Below are positions 10,185 through 19,006 of a stretch of 64,000 bases of DNA, in pieces. The position numbers and the translations under genes are program-made. The notes below the pieces were generated by a model, which was given only the letters and a program-made list of their open reading frames with translations, was not told where the DNA came from and made no database searches. The DNA comes from Novosphingobium rosa NBRC 15208 (GTDB lineage Bacteria; Pseudomonadota; Alphaproteobacteria; Sphingomonadales; Sphingomonadaceae): the NCBI RefSeq assembly GCF_001598555.1, contig NZ_BCZE01000023.1:1-64000 (forward strand), in the 5' to 3' direction. Position 1 is the first letter of the stretch, and each line of letters begins with the position of its first letter.

Positions 10185-10304
10185 CCGTCACCCGACTGTG
10201 CCATAATAGTTGCTAAAATCGCCCGGCCACGCCTTGCGCTTGGTGCGCCGCGCGCCTAGATGCGCCAGCGATTTTAATCCGTTTTTCGCGATGAGAGCCT
10301 GTTC

Positions 10305-10697
10305 ATGTCCTCCCTGTTTCTGTTCCTGACGGTCGTGCAGGCCCTGATTACCATTCTGCTGGTCGTCGTGATCCTGATCCAGAAGTCGGAAGGCGGCGGG
10401 CTGGGCGTGGGCGGCAGCCCCTCCGGCTTCATGTCGGCACGCGGCGCTGCCGATTTCATGACGCGCATGACCCAGGTGCTGGGCGGCCTGTTCGTGGCGC
10501 TCTCGATCATTCTGGCGGCTCTGGCGGTCAAGAGCAGCACGGGCGAGACGGTCGATGATTCGCTCAACCGTGCCGTCCCCACCGCTCCGGTCTCGGCGCC
10601 TGCCGATCCGCTGGGCAAGACCCAGCCTTCCGCCACGCCGTCGAGCGCTGCCCCCGCGGCGCCGCTCGATCCGCTGGCCGGCGCGGCCAAAAAGTAA
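10305..10697 (+). CDS. secG: Preprotein translocase subunit SecG
   Basis: SecG is the small accessory subunit of the SecYEG export channel. The 130-residue protein has two transmembrane helices (about 3-23 and 52-72) separated by the conserved LIQKSEGGGLG...GGSPSGFMSARGAADF loop. A long Ala/Pro-rich C-terminal tail (about 80-130) is typical of alphaproteobacterial SecG. The order tpiA-secG-pyrG is conserved in this group. Confidence 0.95.
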   Translation: MSSLFLFLTVVQALITILLVVVILIQKSEGGGLGVGGSPSGFMSARGAADFMTRMTQVLGGLFVALSIILAALAVKSSTGETVDDSLNRAVPTAPVSAPADPLGKTQPSATPSSAAPAAPLDPLAGAAKK

Positions 10698-10714
10698 GCA
10701 TTCCAGCATGATGC

Positions 10715-10749
10715 CCGCCCGCCCCTCCGACAGTCGGTGGGGCGGGCGG
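10715..10749 (+). terminator. GC-rich hairpin between secG and pyrG
   Basis: CCGCCCGCCCC at 10715-10725 pairs perfectly with 10739-10749, and an inner CCGAC/GTCGG extends the stem. It lies 18 bases past the secG stop. No T-run follows, so it may be a terminator, or an attenuator in the pyrG leader. Confidence 0.5.
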
Positions 10750-10841
10750 AGCCTTGTGTGCGATACACGGTCCACGCAACTGTGGATTCATTCCCGGGCA
10801 GGCGTCGATGGCGCTTGTCTTTCCCCCCTCCTCACGATTAA

Positions 10842-12485
<1,644 letters not shown>

Positions 12486-12502
12486 TGGATCGATAAAGGG
12501 TT

Positions 12503-12534
12503 GGGCGTGATCGAAAAAACCTTCGATCGCGCCC
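12503..12534 (+). terminator. pyrG terminator
   Basis: A 13-bp stem (GGGCGTGATCGAA with one T-G pair against TTCGATCGCGCCC) and a 6-nt loop lie 17 bases after the pyrG stop. The T-run is poor, as is usual in this GC-rich genome. Confidence 0.65.
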
Positions 12535-12682
12535 ATCCGGTCTTTGGCGGCGACGGAACGCGGATCTGCCGCCTTGCCTCACGCCAAAGGCGGCGATAGT
12601 TTAGACAAGATATCGCGGGTTTGAGCGGAATTTTCCTGTTCGCTCGTGAAAGAATAAGGCGCATGCAGACGCCGGAAAGATG

Positions 12683-12701
12683 AAGATCGCCTGGCGATCT
12701 T
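12683..12701. other. Isolated hairpin
   Basis: AAGATCGC-CTG-GCGATCTT is an 8-bp perfect stem with a 3-nt loop, 200 bp past pyrG in DNA without a gene. Its role is unknown. Confidence 0.4.
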
Positions 12702-12761
12702 TCGGGAGAGGATGCTTACAAGGTCTGCACCTTCAGCAGGCCGGTGATGAGACGCAATGCG

Positions 12762-12925
12762 TGGCCACCGCCCGGTTGGCCACGGTTCCATGATATGAGC
12801 ATTTGAACGGGTTTATGGCTCGTTCCGCGCGAGCGGTCTTTAGCGACCCGGATCGCTCTTGGGGGAACGTGGCGGCGCCAATGCCGTGGGGGTGAGTCTT
12901 TCCCGGACTCACCCCCGAATTGTTT
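12762..12925 (+). ncRNA. Possible structured small RNA
   Basis: The pyrG-hsp20 gap (12486-12970) has no plausible protein gene. Its right half is rich in stems: CGTGGCCA/TGGCCACG around 12760-12784, a long-range CGTTCC (12821-12826) with GGAACG (12864-12869) that encloses GAGCG/CGCTC and GGTC/GACC stems, and then an 11-bp terminator-like hairpin at 12888-12916. This layout could be a plus-strand small RNA. No known family (6S, tmRNA, SRP RNA) was recognised, and no clear promoter was found. Confidence 0.25.
12888..12916 (+). terminator. Terminator-like hairpin, no assigned gene
   Basis: GGGGGTGAGTC and GACTCACCCCC form a perfect 11-bp stem with a 7-nt loop, followed by GAATTGTTT on the plus strand. 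No plus-strand gene precedes it for 400 bases, which suggests an unannotated transcript ends here. Confidence 0.55.
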
Positions 12926-12940
12926 CTGGGAAAGATGTAG

Positions 12941-12962
12941 GGGCCCGAACAGCGCCGGGCCC
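12941..12962 (-). terminator. hsp20 terminator
   Basis: GGGCCCG/CGGGCCC gives a 7-bp stem starting 8 bases past the hsp20 stop on the minus strand. Confidence 0.5.
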
Positions 12963-12970
12963 GGATCGAT

Positions 12971-13450
12971 TTACGCCGCGTCGGCCTCGCTGCTGGCGCC
13001 GCCGCCGTCGATCACGCTGAGCGGCTGGGTGCCGCCGATGGCGATCTTGCGGGGCTTCATCGCCTCGGGCACTTCGCGGACCAGGTCGATCACCAGCAGG
13101 CCGTCTTCCAGCCCGGCGCTCTCGACGCGGACGAAATCGGCCAGTTCGAAGCGGCGCTCGAAACCGCGCTGGGCGATGCCGAGGTGGAGGAACTGCCCGG
13201 TGTTCTGGGCTTCCTCAGCCTTGCGGCCCTGGATCACCAGCAGATTCTGCTGAGCGGTGATATCGATTTCGGCGGATTTGAAACCGGCGACGGCGAGCGT
13301 GATGCGATAGGCATCTTCATCGCGGCGCTCGATGTTGAAGGGGGGGTAATTGTCCCCGCTGTTGGCGCGCGCATTGTTTTCCAGCAGGTCGAACAGGCGG
13401 TCGAAACCCACGGTGCTGCGGCGATAGGGGGTGAAATCCAGACGGTTCAT
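12971..13450 (-). CDS. Small heat-shock protein, Hsp20/IbpA family
   Basis: This 159-residue alpha-crystallin-type chaperone would hold unfolded proteins during heat stress. The N-terminus (RRSTVGFDRLFDLLE) is that of bacterial class A small heat-shock proteins. The alpha-crystallin domain spans about 36-130 with the GIAQRGFERRFEL motif. The C-terminal tail carries an IAIGG stretch in place of a clear IXI motif. The 5' leader looks like a ROSE RNA thermometer, and the gene is divergent from grxC. Confidence 0.93.
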   Translation of the reverse strand: MNRLDFTPYRRSTVGFDRLFDLLENNARANSGDNYPPFNIERRDEDAYRITLAVAGFKSAEIDITAQQNLLVIQGRKAEEAQNTGQFLHLGIAQRGFERRFELADFVRVESAGLEDGLLVIDLVREVPEAMKPRKIAIGGTQPLSVIDGGGASSEADAA

Positions 13451-13535
13451 ACGGTAAAATCCTCTTTGCTTTGAGCAATTTCACAAATGTGAGGCCCGAA
13501 AGGCGCCTCGATGCTTGTGCCATCCCCGGTGGGCC
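13451..13535 (-). promoter_or_regulatory. ROSE-like RNA thermometer in hsp20 leader
   Basis: On the minus strand the ribosome site AGAGGA (13465-13460) is 9 bases before the ATG. Just upstream is TTGCT (13478-13474), the conserved UYGCU of ROSE elements. It can pair imperfectly with AGGA or perfectly with the adjacent AGCAA. Two further small stems (TCACA/TGTGA and GAGGC/GCCTC) precede it. ROSE elements control small heat-shock genes in many Alphaproteobacteria; assignment here is by pattern. Confidence 0.5.
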
Positions 13536-13554
13536 ATGACACACAACGGAAGGT

Positions 13555-13578
13555 ATGATAGCCGCTTGGCATTTCAAG
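13555..13578 (-). promoter_or_regulatory. Possible heat-shock (RpoH) promoter of hsp20
   Basis: On the minus strand CTTGAAA (13578-13572) is followed after 10 bases by CTATCAT (13561-13555). The -35 is an exact RpoH-type element. The spacing is shorter than usual for sigma-32 and too short for sigma-70. Confidence 0.35.
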
Positions 13579-13628
13579 CCCCCCACCTACATGGGGCATG
13601 ACGATTTTGCTCAAGTGAGGATCTGCCC

Positions 13629-13889
13629 ATGACCGCCAAGGTTGAAATCTACACCCAGTGGGGCTGTGGCTATTGCGTGCGCGCCAAGGCGCTGCTGGAC
13701 AGCAAGGGCGTTGCCTATACCGAATATGACACCTCGATGGACACGGGCAAGCGCCGCGAGATGGTCGAGCGCAAACCCGATGCGCGCACCGTGCCGCAGA
13801 TCTTCATCGACGATGCGGCGATTGGCGGATCGGATGATCTCCATGCGCTGGACCGCGCGGGCAAGCTCGACGCGATGCTGGGCCTGTAA
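13629..13889 (+). CDS. grxC: Glutaredoxin 3 (GrxC-type)
   Basis: This 86-residue dithiol glutaredoxin reduces disulfides using glutathione. The active site is Cys13-Gly-Tyr-Cys16, with Gly where the classical form has Pro. TVPQIFID (cis-Pro) and GGSDDLHAL (glutathione binding) follow. It ends 3 bases before the amidase gene, and grxC-nit-DUF1178 form an apparent operon. Confidence 0.94.
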   Translation: MTAKVEIYTQWGCGYCVRAKALLDSKGVAYTEYDTSMDTGKRREMVERKPDARTVPQIFIDDAAIGGSDDLHALDRAGKLDAMLGL

Positions 13890-13892
13890 GCC

Positions 13893-14735
13893 ATGGCGCG
13901 GGTGGCCCTGTTCCAGATGACCTCGGGCATCGACCCGCAGGCCAATGCCGATGCCATCGACCAGGCGGTGGCCGAAGCGAAGGCAGGCGGGGCGGAGATG
14001 CTCTTCACCCCCGAGATGTGCGGGTTGATCGACAAGGACCGCACCCGCGCCCGCGCCAGCATCCGCAAGGAAGCCGATGACGTGGTGCTGGCCGCCGCGC
14101 GCAAGGCGGCGGCGGAGCATGGGATCTGGGTGGCGCTTGGCTCGCTGGCGATCGACCGCGAGGGTGAGGAAGGCGCGGATGGCCGCTATGCCAACCGCAC
14201 CTTCGTGATCGACGACAAGGGTGCGATCGCCGCGCGCTATGACAAGATGCATATGTTCGACGTCGATCTCGCCACTGGCGAGCGCTGGCGCGAATCCGCC
14301 GCCTATGCTCCGGGCGAGGGGGCCGTGGTGGTGGAGACGCCGCTGGGCCGCCTTGGGCTGGCGATCTGTTACGATCTGCGCTTCCCGGCGCTGTTCGAGG
14401 CGCTGGGGCAGGCGCGCTGCGATGTGATCGCCATTCCCGCCGCCTTCACCGTGCCCACGGGTGGGGCCCATTGGCATCTGCTTCAGCGCGCACGCGCGGT
14501 GGAGGCCAGCGCCTGGGTGGTCTCGGCGGCTCAGGTGGGCACCCATGAGGATGGGCGCGCCACCTATGGTCACAGCCTGGTGGTCGATCCCTGGGGCGGG
14601 GTGGCGCTGGATATGGGCGGAGAGGTGGCGGGCGTCGCCTTTGCCGAAATCGATCCGGCCCGCACCGCCGAGGTGCGCGCGCAACTGCCCAGCCTTGGCA
14701 ACCGGCGCCCGGTGGGAGCCGCGCAGGTCTCATGA
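13893..14735 (+). CDS. Carbon-nitrogen hydrolase, Nit1/Nit2-like amidase
   Basis: This 280-residue nitrilase-superfamily hydrolase has the catalytic triad Glu41 (FTPEM), Lys118 (YDKMHMFDVDL) and Cys159 (ICYDLRFP). The YDKMHMFDVDL and RFP motifs are typical of Nit1-like deaminated-glutathione amidases, which repair side products of transaminases. The glutaredoxin upstream agrees with a glutathione-related role. Its stop overlaps the next gene by 4 bases. Confidence 0.9.
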   Translation: MARVALFQMTSGIDPQANADAIDQAVAEAKAGGAEMLFTPEMCGLIDKDRTRARASIRKEADDVVLAAARKAAAEHGIWVALGSLAIDREGEEGADGRYANRTFVIDDKGAIAARYDKMHMFDVDLATGERWRESAAYAPGEGAVVVETPLGRLGLAICYDLRFPALFEALGQARCDVIAIPAAFTVPTGGAHWHLLQRARAVEASAWVVSAAQVGTHEDGRATYGHSLVVDPWGGVALDMGGEVAGVAFAEIDPARTAEVRAQLPSLGNRRPVGAAQVS

Positions 14736-15211
14736 TTGTCTACGATCTGCAATGCGAGGATGGCGGCCACAAGTTCGAGGGCTGGTTCGGCTCCTCGGGC
14801 GATTTCGACGGGCAGCAGGCGCGCGGGCTGATTGCCTGCCCCGATTGCGGCAGCGCGCGGGTGAGCAAGGCGCTGATGGCGCCCAATCTGGGCCGCAAGG
14901 GCAATCAGAAGACCGGGGGCCCCGCAAAGGTTCCTGCCGCGTCTGCTGTGGCGTCGCCGCCCCCTGAGTTGTCGCCCGAAGCCAAGGCCATGCTGCAGGC
15001 GGTGGCCGCGCTTCAGGCCGAGGCGATCAAATCCTCGCGCTGGGTGGGCGATGGTTTCGCCAAGGATGCCCGCGCCATGCATTATGGCGAGAAGGAAAGC
15101 GCCCCCATCCATGGCCGCGCCAGCGCCGAGGATGTGCAGGAGATGCTTGAGGAAGGCATCGGCATAGCGCCGCTGCTGATCCCGGTCGCGCCGCCGGAAG
15201 AGATCAATTGA
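14732..15211 (+). CDS. DUF1178 family protein
   Basis: This 159-residue protein begins MIVYDLQCEDGGHKFEGWF, the family signature. Cys8 with Cys36-x2-Cys39 (ACPDCGS) suggests a small zinc ribbon. A Pro/Ala-rich linker (about 60-85) leads to the C-terminal half with the conserved VGDGFAKDARAMHYGE segment. Function is unknown. It overlaps the amidase gene by ATGA, a pairing widespread in Alphaproteobacteria. Confidence 0.9.
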   Translation: MIVYDLQCEDGGHKFEGWFGSSGDFDGQQARGLIACPDCGSARVSKALMAPNLGRKGNQKTGGPAKVPAASAVASPPPELSPEAKAMLQAVAALQAEAIKSSRWVGDGFAKDARAMHYGEKESAPIHGRASAEDVQEMLEEGIGIAPLLIPVAPPEEIN

Positions 15212-15251
15212 AACGCCGGGCGGGATCGAAGCGCGACTGAACCGTTGCCAT

Positions 15252-15277
15252 GCGCCTCGCTGATGATTAAGAGGCGC
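15252..15277 (+). terminator. Hairpin after DUF1178 gene
   Basis: GCGCCTC/GAGGCGC forms a 7-bp stem with a 12-nt loop, 41 bases past the stop and just before the tRNA gene. It is a weak candidate terminator. Confidence 0.35.
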
Positions 15278-15305
15278 TCAGCGTCCTGCTGTCTGGCAGG
15301 GTTAA

Positions 15306-15382
15306 GCACCCATAGCTCAGCAGGATAGAGCATCAGATTCCTAATCTGGGGGCCACTGGTTCGAATCCAGTTGGGTGCACCA
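15306..15382 (+). tRNA. tRNA-Arg (anticodon CCT)
   Basis: The 77-nt cloverleaf has acceptor stem GCACCCA/TGGGTGC, D arm GCTC...GAGC, anticodon stem TCAGA/TCTGG around loop TTCCTAA (anticodon CCT), T arm ACTGG-TTCGAAT-CCAGT and an encoded CCA end. Confidence 0.95.
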
Positions 15383-15400
15383 AGCCTTTCAGGGGCTTGG
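15380..15400 (+). terminator. Hairpin at tRNA 3' end
   Basis: CCAAGCC and GGCTTGG form a 7-bp stem that starts in the tRNA CCA end. It is a plausible terminator or processing signal. Confidence 0.35.
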
Positions 15401-15493
15401 CGGTGATGCGAGGTGGCTCTGGATCGCCGCTTTGCGTTCCAGGCATCTGATAGGCATCAGGCGGAGCAATTTAGCGCGGCTGGGGTGATTCTC

Positions 15494-17083
15494 TTAAGGC
15501 TGCACTCGCACCAGCAGCGTAGCTCTACCTCCGAGCCGGTGCTCGCTACCATGGGATCGATCGATCAGGATCATGCCGGGCACCTGCCCCATCCACATGC
15601 CGGCATGTTCCTCGACGCGTGGCAGAGGCCTTCGGGTGATCCCCCTTTCGTCCGCACGGTAGAGCGCATCCTCCCCGACAGCCCACACCACACCATCCTT
15701 GGCCTGTTCCATGGCGTATACAGATTCTGTGACGCGCTGGCTGTCTGGCGGCCATCTCGATCCGGCCCAGCCGGCGATGGTTTCCTCAAGCCGCATGATC
15801 AGCCGCGTCATCGGGGTAATCGGGGTTTGGGCCGCCACCTCGACCTTTTCGCCGCACAGCCGCAGAATGGCACCATCCATCGGTGACATGGCCCCTGTGG
15901 TGGTGGCCAGCACGCAATCGGACCGGCCAGGGTCTTGCGTCATGCCCAAAATGGGGTGGCATGCCCGGTTCAGCGGACCATCGCAAAGGTCCTTGCCGTC
16001 GCGTCGCTCGATGGCCTCCACAAGGCCGGTCTGCAGATCGATCCTGTCCGCTCCGCCGAAGAACTCGCCTCCGTCATTGCCGATGTAGAGATGGCGAGGG
16101 TCGTTGTGTGGCAGCGCCACGCCGCCGCCTCCCATTTGGGAGAGATCCGCGTTTCCGCTCAAGGGTGTGACCTGCCAATGCCCATCGGGCAGCAAGCGCA
16201 GTATCGCGCTCTGGGTGACGATCAAGGGGCGGCCTTGCCAGATCAGCATGCCGAGCGGATAACCACCGGGCTGATAGCGCTGTTTCAGCACAGTCTCTCT
16301 TGTTTCACCGCGATAGGAGGCCAACTCCAGCGTGCCGGAAGGCCTTTCGTTCGGGGTTTCGGCATGGGACGGATTTATATCGTAGCGGGCCGACAGAGCC
16401 CAGACACGGTCGCCATCCTTCATCAGCACCATGACGTCGCTCTGCGCCATGTCCTGGGCCTGCCAGTTGCTGCGATCATAGCGCAGCAGCGTGTCGTTAC
16501 GCACCACCCACAGGTTATGCGCATCTGCCACGCCCAGCATCGGCGCGGTGTTGATGGGTGGAAACGCTTCCGGCGGTTTTCGGATGGTGTTCCAGATCAG
16601 GCCGGTCAGGGCGGCCATCAGCGTGACGATAATCAGCCAGCCGGCGATTGTGACCCATCGCCGTCTCATTGCCACCACTCGGGAGCGGCGCGCTACAAAC
16701 CACCAGACCGCGCCCCCAACGCCAGCAGAGAAAATTGCCAGGCCAGTGCCAATGCCGCCGCCTCCCAAGGCAGTCAGAACGGCGAAGACCAGCATGAAGG
16801 TGAGAGGATAGGACCACCACTGCTCCCACCGCCGCCAACGCAAGGCGAGCGTGGAAAGCGGAGCCAGCAGCGCCACCACAAGCGCTGCTATGGCCAGATC
16901 AAGGTAATGCCCTTCCATGCGCCGGTCATCCAGCGTCAGAAAAAGCCATCCGCTGTCCCACCAGCATAGCAGGATAACCCCGACTATCCCGATTGCAGCT
17001 GTAACAGCAGCGCTGGCGATCATGCCCGCCAAAATCCGCAGAAGCGCCAGACCCACCCGGCCCAGCCAATTCAAAATCCGCAT
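15494..17083 (-). CDS. Multi-pass membrane protein with large C-terminal domain, unknown function
   Basis: The first 165 residues of this 529-residue protein hold about five hydrophobic segments (about 10-40, 61-80, 91-107, 110-130, 143-164). The remaining 360 residues are soluble-looking and contain repeated strand-like patterns (LWVVRNDTLLRYDR, VWALSARYD, VVWAVGEDALYRADERG) suggestive of a beta-propeller sensor. No family was recognised. It stands alone between the tRNA gene and a dead P450. A real gene is likely because the frame is long and the hydrophobicity is ordered. Confidence 0.7.
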   Translation of the reverse strand: MRILNWLGRVGLALLRILAGMIASAAVTAAIGIVGVILLCWWDSGWLFLTLDDRRMEGHYLDLAIAALVVALLAPLSTLALRWRRWEQWWSYPLTFMLVFAVLTALGGGGIGTGLAIFSAGVGGAVWWFVARRSRVVAMRRRWVTIAGWLIIVTLMAALTGLIWNTIRKPPEAFPPINTAPMLGVADAHNLWVVRNDTLLRYDRSNWQAQDMAQSDVMVLMKDGDRVWALSARYDINPSHAETPNERPSGTLELASYRGETRETVLKQRYQPGGYPLGMLIWQGRPLIVTQSAILRLLPDGHWQVTPLSGNADLSQMGGGGVALPHNDPRHLYIGNDGGEFFGGADRIDLQTGLVEAIERRDGKDLCDGPLNRACHPILGMTQDPGRSDCVLATTTGAMSPMDGAILRLCGEKVEVAAQTPITPMTRLIMRLEETIAGWAGSRWPPDSQRVTESVYAMEQAKDGVVWAVGEDALYRADERGITRRPLPRVEEHAGMWMGQVPGMILIDRSHGSEHRLGGRATLLVRVQP

Positions 17084-17420
17084 TCGATGCCCGCTCCGCC
17101 CCTTTCAGGTGAACCTATGGCATAGAGGGCGCCTTCTCAATCGAAACAACGACATCGGACAGGGATCGCCCCACATCAACCTAAGTGCCCGATGAGACAG
17201 GATCCAACCTGCGACATCTTGCTCCCAAAGCAAGCGTGCTACCTCGGATGCGTGGTTTTATTGAGCATGCCCGATGCTCTGGCTCGTGCTCTGCTCAAAC
17301 CCGGTGCGGCAAATCCTGTGGTGGCGACGCGGTTACTGCGGGTTGCCTTATCGACTGGGGCGATTCTGTCGCCTGCTTCAAATTCCCCGTAGAGATCAGA
17401 AAGCATCTCTGGTTATACCC

Positions 17421-17600
17421 TGTCAGATTGTCGCACGGATGGAGGGCGAACTGGTGCTCAATGCGCTGGTGAAGCGCGTGGCCTCGATCAGGCTGGACGG
17501 CACGCCGCTGCGTCGCCCCAACAACACCATGTCTTGCATGGCCCATCTGCCGATCGCAATGGAGCCCATCGCCACAAAGGCTCTGGCTGAGCCTGTCTGA
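17421..17600 (+). pseudogene. Cytochrome P450 3' remnant
   Basis: The plus-strand frame encodes QIVARMEGELVLNALVKRV followed by SIRLDGTPLRRPNNTM and MAHLPIAME before a stop. This is the P450 C-terminus just after the haem-binding Cys (normally C-x-G-x-x-x-AR-x-E, then the RPN and LPV segments). Nothing upstream in any frame resembles the rest of a P450, and there is no plausible start. It is the last 58 or so codons of a lost gene. The rest of the 17084-17657 gap holds no recognised gene. Confidence 0.75.
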
Positions 17601-17613
17601 ACAGGGAGGCGAG

Positions 17614-17641
17614 AACCGGAACGCCCGGCCACGTTCCGGTT
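17614..17641 (+). terminator. Terminator between P450 remnant and MFS gene
   Basis: AACCGGAACG/CGTTCCGGTT gives a perfect 10-bp stem followed by TTC on the plus strand. It sits 13 bases past the remnant's stop and 16 bases past the MFS stop, so it may serve both directions. Confidence 0.6.
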
Positions 17642-17657
17642 TCTGCCTGACCTTTGA

Positions 17658-18920
17658 TTACGACAGTTCAGGCCGTGCGGCGCTACGCCGGTGGAGCATG
17701 GCATTGACGGCCATCGCCACCAGGCCAAGCCCGGCTGCCATGGCGACAGTGCGCGCCGCGCCGAGTGCCGGATCGCCCGACAGGGCGCCGCCCAGCGAAC
17801 AGATGGCCCCCACCGCCATCTGGGTTGCGCCGTAAATCCCCGAGCCCGAGGCCGTGGCCAAAGGGTTCACGCTGATTGCCAGCGTGAGGGCGGGAGGGCC
17901 GGACAGGCCGACGCCGAAGAGAAACAGCCCCATGATGGCGACCAGGGCAGGCACCGTCAGCCAACCCTGGCTGACCAGAAGCAGCAGGCAGAAGGCGCTT
18001 GCGCTCACGCACAGGCCTCCGGCCATCAGCAGGCTTTCGGTGCGCAGGCGATGCGCCAGCCGGCTCGCGGCGATGCTGCCGATCCAGATGCCCATGGTGG
18101 CAAAGGCCAGCACCGGCCCGATCCGGTCCGCCGTATAGCCGAATTGCCGCACGAGGATGAAGGGCGCCGCCCCGATCAGCGCATACATCGAGGTGGTGAA
18201 ACATCCCCCCGCCAGCGAATAGGCGACAAAGCGCGGGGTGATGAGCAGGCGCAGATAGTTGCGCAGCACTGTCCTGCCATCCAGGCCGCCGCGATCGCCA
18301 TCGGGGATCAGCAGCCAGGTCCCGCCCAGATTGAGGCATCCCAGCAGGGCCAGCAGCGCAAAGATCATCCGCCAGCCCCACAGCGATGCGATCATGCCGC
18401 CAACCAGCGGAGACAGCGGCGGCCCAAGGGTGATGACGAGGTTCATCATCGCCTGGCGCCTCGTCGCCTCCTGCGGCGCGCAGCCGCGCCGCGCGATGGC
18501 GCGGGCCAGCACCAGCCCGCTGCCGCCGCCCAGCGACTGCACCAGCCTGATCGCCACCAGCACCGGCGCCGATGTGGCAAGCCCTGCCGCGATGCTGGCC
18601 GCGATGTAGATGGCCAGACCGGCCATCAGGATGCGCCGCTGCCCCAGCCAGTCGGCCAGCGGGCCATAGACCAGCTGCCCGGCGGCCAGACCGGCGATGT
18701 AGATGCTGACGGTCAGCTGCATATCCCGCGCGCTGGCCCCCAGCGTATGGGCCGCAAAGGGCAGCGCGGGGATGAAGATATGGGCGGTGACGATCGCGCC
18801 CAGCGCGGTGAGCCCCAGCAGCCAGAGCGGGGCAGGCTTCCGCGACCGCTGTCGCCCTATCCGGAAGAGCCCGGGCGCGGCCTGAGGCTGCGCAGCATGG
18901 TGCGGCGGGATGCCGGTCAA
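17658..18920 (-). CDS. MFS transporter, Bcr/CflA-type
   Basis: This 12-helix major facilitator is probably a proton-driven efflux or uptake pump. It has the GQLVYGPLADWLGQRRILMAG loop and RLVQSLGGGSGLVLARAIARR, features of the Bcr/CflA drug-resistance family. The start is uncertain. A TTG at 18920 follows a GGAG site and gives about 420 residues; the frame stays open to another TTG at 18998 (446 residues). It follows the VanA-like oxygenase on the same strand, so it may export an intermediate or import substrate. Confidence 0.85.
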   Translation of the reverse strand: MTGIPPHHAAQPQAAPGLFRIGRQRSRKPAPLWLLGLTALGAIVTAHIFIPALPFAAHTLGASARDMQLTVSIYIAGLAAGQLVYGPLADWLGQRRILMAGLAIYIAASIAAGLATSAPVLVAIRLVQSLGGGSGLVLARAIARRGCAPQEATRRQAMMNLVITLGPPLSPLVGGMIASLWGWRMIFALLALLGCLNLGGTWLLIPDGDRGGLDGRTVLRNYLRLLITPRFVAYSLAGGCFTTSMYALIGAAPFILVRQFGYTADRIGPVLAFATMGIWIGSIAASRLAHRLRTESLLMAGGLCVSASAFCLLLLVSQGWLTVPALVAIMGLFLFGVGLSGPPALTLAISVNPLATASGSGIYGATQMAVGAICSLGGALSGDPALGAARTVAMAAGLGLVAMAVNAMLHRRSAARPELS

Positions 18921-19006
18921 GATCTTGCTTCTCCGGCTGGGAGGGGGCCTGTGCGATTGGCCGGAACCCCTGGCAGTCTGCCAAAGGCTCCAGCTCAATC
19001 CGGTCG

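Noticed and set aside
12762-12925. tmRNA, 6S RNA or SRP RNA
   Set aside because: None of the conserved sequence blocks of these RNAs was recognised, so only a generic candidate small RNA is reported.
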